Shown: in pieces, positions 5,483 to 6,654 of the stretch
Numbering within the stretch: the first letter of the stretch is position 1
Layout of the letters: every line of letters starts with the position of its first letter
DNA from: Desulfobacterales bacterium
GTDB taxonomy: Bacteria > Desulfobacterota > Desulfobacteria > Desulfobacterales > QNYZ01
Reading direction: 5' to 3'
Assembly (NCBI GenBank): GCA_029938515.1
Contig: JAOZUU010000164.1
Span: 1 to 6,654, forward strand
DNA: 6,654 bases
Program-made: the position numbers and the translations under genes
The notes under the pieces: model-generated
What the model was told of the DNA's origin: nothing
Database searches by the model: none
What the model saw: the letters and a program-made list of their open reading frames with translations, nothing else

Positions 5483-6526
5483 CTACACGTTAAACCGAAA
5501 ATTGATAATATCACCATCTTGAACACGATAAGTCTTTCCCTCCAGTCGCACCGTCCCCTTTTTTCGGGCTTCCTTAGAGGACCCGGCTTCCTTTAAATCA
5601 TTGTAAGCCAGGACTTCGGCGCGGATAAACCCCTTTTTCATATCCGAATGAATCGTGCCGGCCGCATCGACGGCCAGGGTATCTTTTTTGATGGTCCAGG
5701 CCTTAACCTCGTCTTCACCGACGGTGAAAAACGATATCAGACCCAGAATCGCATATGAATGCCGGATGACCCGATCGGCGGCCGTATTTTCGATCTGGTA
5801 TTCCTCGAAAAACAACGCCGCTTCCTCTTTATCTATCTGGGAAAGCTCACGTTCGAGCTCTCCGCGGATACTTATGCAAGTTTCCCGGGCCATTTGCTCC
5901 GGCAGTTCCGGCAGTTCCGGATCATCGTCCGGGTTGTTTAAAAGCACCAGGACCGGTTTGGACGATAACAAAGCAAACCCTTTCAAAAGAGGAGATGAAG
6001 CCAGCTCCACCTTTTTCCGCAAAGGGGTCTCTCCCTCCAAAGCGTCTCGGCAGCGTGAAAGCAGATCATATTCCTCGGGATTCGGTTTTTTTCCCCTTTT
6101 TTGATCTTTCTCTAATCGTTCCAGGCGTTTTTCCACCACCAGGAGATCGGCCAGGATCATTTCTTCTTCCATGGCGCTGAAATCATTGCCCGGTGCAGGA
6201 TCGTCCATTCCGTAAAGCGTGAAGTTGCGCAAAACGTGAATCAGCGCATCACAATTTCGTATCCGGGTCCAAGCCCCCGGTGTATCGGTCTCTTTTCGGC
6301 CGGTATCTTCATGTTTTGCAAAACCGGGCAGAAAGTACTCTACCTGGGCATAGGTGGTCTTATGGGGGTGGTACAATCGGCTTAGATAATCGACGCGTTT
6401 GTCCGGAACATGAATTGTACCCACATGATCTTCGTTTTTATCGCCCGGTGCAATGGCTATTCCGGTTAATGCTTCGAAAATAGCCGGCTTTCCGGCACCG
6501 GGCTGCCCGATAATACCAAGTCGCAT
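5483..6526 (-). CDS. ychF: Divergent YchF-family (Obg-like) nucleotide-binding protein
   Basis: A 347-aa cytoplasmic protein of the YchF/OLA1 branch of the Obg family; classic members bind ribosomes and hydrolyse ATP. Recognisable parts: an N-terminal P-loop region MRLGIIGQPGAGKP (1-14), RNCDALIHVLRNF (90-102), a helical insertion with coiled-coil character (about 118-145), the PVLVLLNNPD segment (191-200) at the G4 position, and a C-terminal TGS-like YchF domain (about 264-346) with FFTVGEDEVKAW, IHSDMKKGFIRAEV and the final DGDIINFRFNV. Two oddities: the Walker A Ser/Thr is Pro (GAGKP), and the DxxG switch II motif with the following glycine-rich loop is missing, replaced by VEYFLPG and a short variable stretch. 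I chose the ATG at 6526, which gives the usual N-terminus; a longer TTG start at 6604 has no ribosome site. It stands apart from the btu operon, with its own intergenic region. Confidence 0.85.
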   Translation of the reverse strand: MRLGIIGQPGAGKPAIFEALTGIAIAPGDKNEDHVGTIHVPDKRVDYLSRLYHPHKTTYAQVEYFLPGFAKHEDTGRKETDTPGAWTRIRNCDALIHVLRNFTLYGMDDPAPGNDFSAMEEEMILADLLVVEKRLERLEKDQKRGKKPNPEEYDLLSRCRDALEGETPLRKKVELASSPLLKGFALLSSKPVLVLLNNPDDDPELPELPEQMARETCISIRGELERELSQIDKEEAALFFEEYQIENTAADRVIRHSYAILGLISFFTVGEDEVKAWTIKKDTLAVDAAGTIHSDMKKGFIRAEVLAYNDLKEAGSSKEARKKGTVRLEGKTYRVQDGDIINFRFNV

Positions 6527-6654
6527 AGCATTTTTTCCAATCTGACGTTCAAGACGATTGCTTGACGGCAAAAGTATTGATTTGGTTTTCGTTTCTGTCT
6601 GCAAGATTTACTGGATTCGATTTGAATTTACAAGACCTGCGCTTTTTGGAAAAA
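6527..6654. other. Upstream region of the YchF-like gene, no convincing signal
   Basis: On the transcribed strand a GGAAAAAATGCT stretch precedes the ATG at 6526 and offers a weak Shine-Dalgarno site. TTGTAA followed after 17 bp by TAAATC is the best promoter-like pair, but both boxes are poor and I do not call it. No other gene, RNA or repeat is visible here. Confidence 0.4.

Noticed and set aside
5901..5930. Tandem TTCCGGCAG repeat within the YchF-like gene.
   Set aside because: It encodes a short PELPELPE stretch in frame and is explained by local coding repetition; there is no sign of separate function.
1312..6483. Plus-strand open reading frames of 60-190 codons opposite btuC, btuF, btuB and the YchF-like gene.
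   Set aside because: They are antisense shadows of well-supported genes, with low-complexity or basic compositions and no domain signatures.
6527..6604. N-terminal extension of the YchF-like protein from TTG at 6604.
   Set aside because: It adds 26 polar residues before a normal YchF N-terminus, has no Shine-Dalgarno site, and an ATG is available at 6526.

Overview
The window holds a vitamin B12 (corrinoid) uptake operon and one neighbouring GTPase-like gene, all on the minus strand. A TonB-dependent outer-membrane receptor shows a double-membraned (Gram-negative) cell. The mid-GC sequence, a divergent YchF-type protein and dispersed palindromic repeats fit a Desulfobacterota-like (deltaproteobacterial) genome, but that placement is an inference from family resemblance.

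Layout in the direction of transcription (high to low coordinates). 6527-6654: short upstream stretch with no convincing promoter. 6526-5483: a shortened YchF-family protein with a damaged P-loop. 5480-5376: a 105-bp inverted repeat directly behind its stop codon. 5319-5291: candidate promoter. 5279-4930: a cobalamin riboswitch aptamer. 4918-4820: its expression platform, with a hairpin and then an intrinsic terminator ending in UUUUUU. 4803-4797: a strong Shine-Dalgarno site. 4791-125: four tightly packed or overlapping genes, btuB (outer-membrane receptor), btuF (periplasmic binding protein), btuC (permease) and btuD (ATPase). 24-2: a GC-rich dyad that may end the operon or belong to a dispersed repeat.

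How the genes work together: the receptor takes corrinoid across the outer membrane using TonB energy, BtuF captures it in the periplasm, and BtuC2D2 pumps it into the cytoplasm at the cost of ATP. The riboswitch should shut the operon down when B12 is plentiful, by letting the terminator form. TonB/ExbB/ExbD and corrinoid-processing genes are not in the window.

Main discovery: the aptamer is split. Its 5' part (P1 strand, P2 hairpin, UUAAUAGGGAA) lies at 5279-5244 and its 3' part (CCCGCC, CUGUAA, GGGAAGG, B12 box) at 5077-4930. Between them sits a 160-bp non-coding palindrome (5081-5240) with terminal inverted repeats and a 3-bp direct duplication (TTA on the transcribed strand). Removing the palindrome and one TTA rebuilds a normal riboswitch hairpin, CCUG-UUAUAAU-CAGG. 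It reads as a MITE-like element inserted into a conserved loop of a riboswitch. Because the element is itself a long hairpin, its RNA may extend that arm rather than simply destroy the fold.
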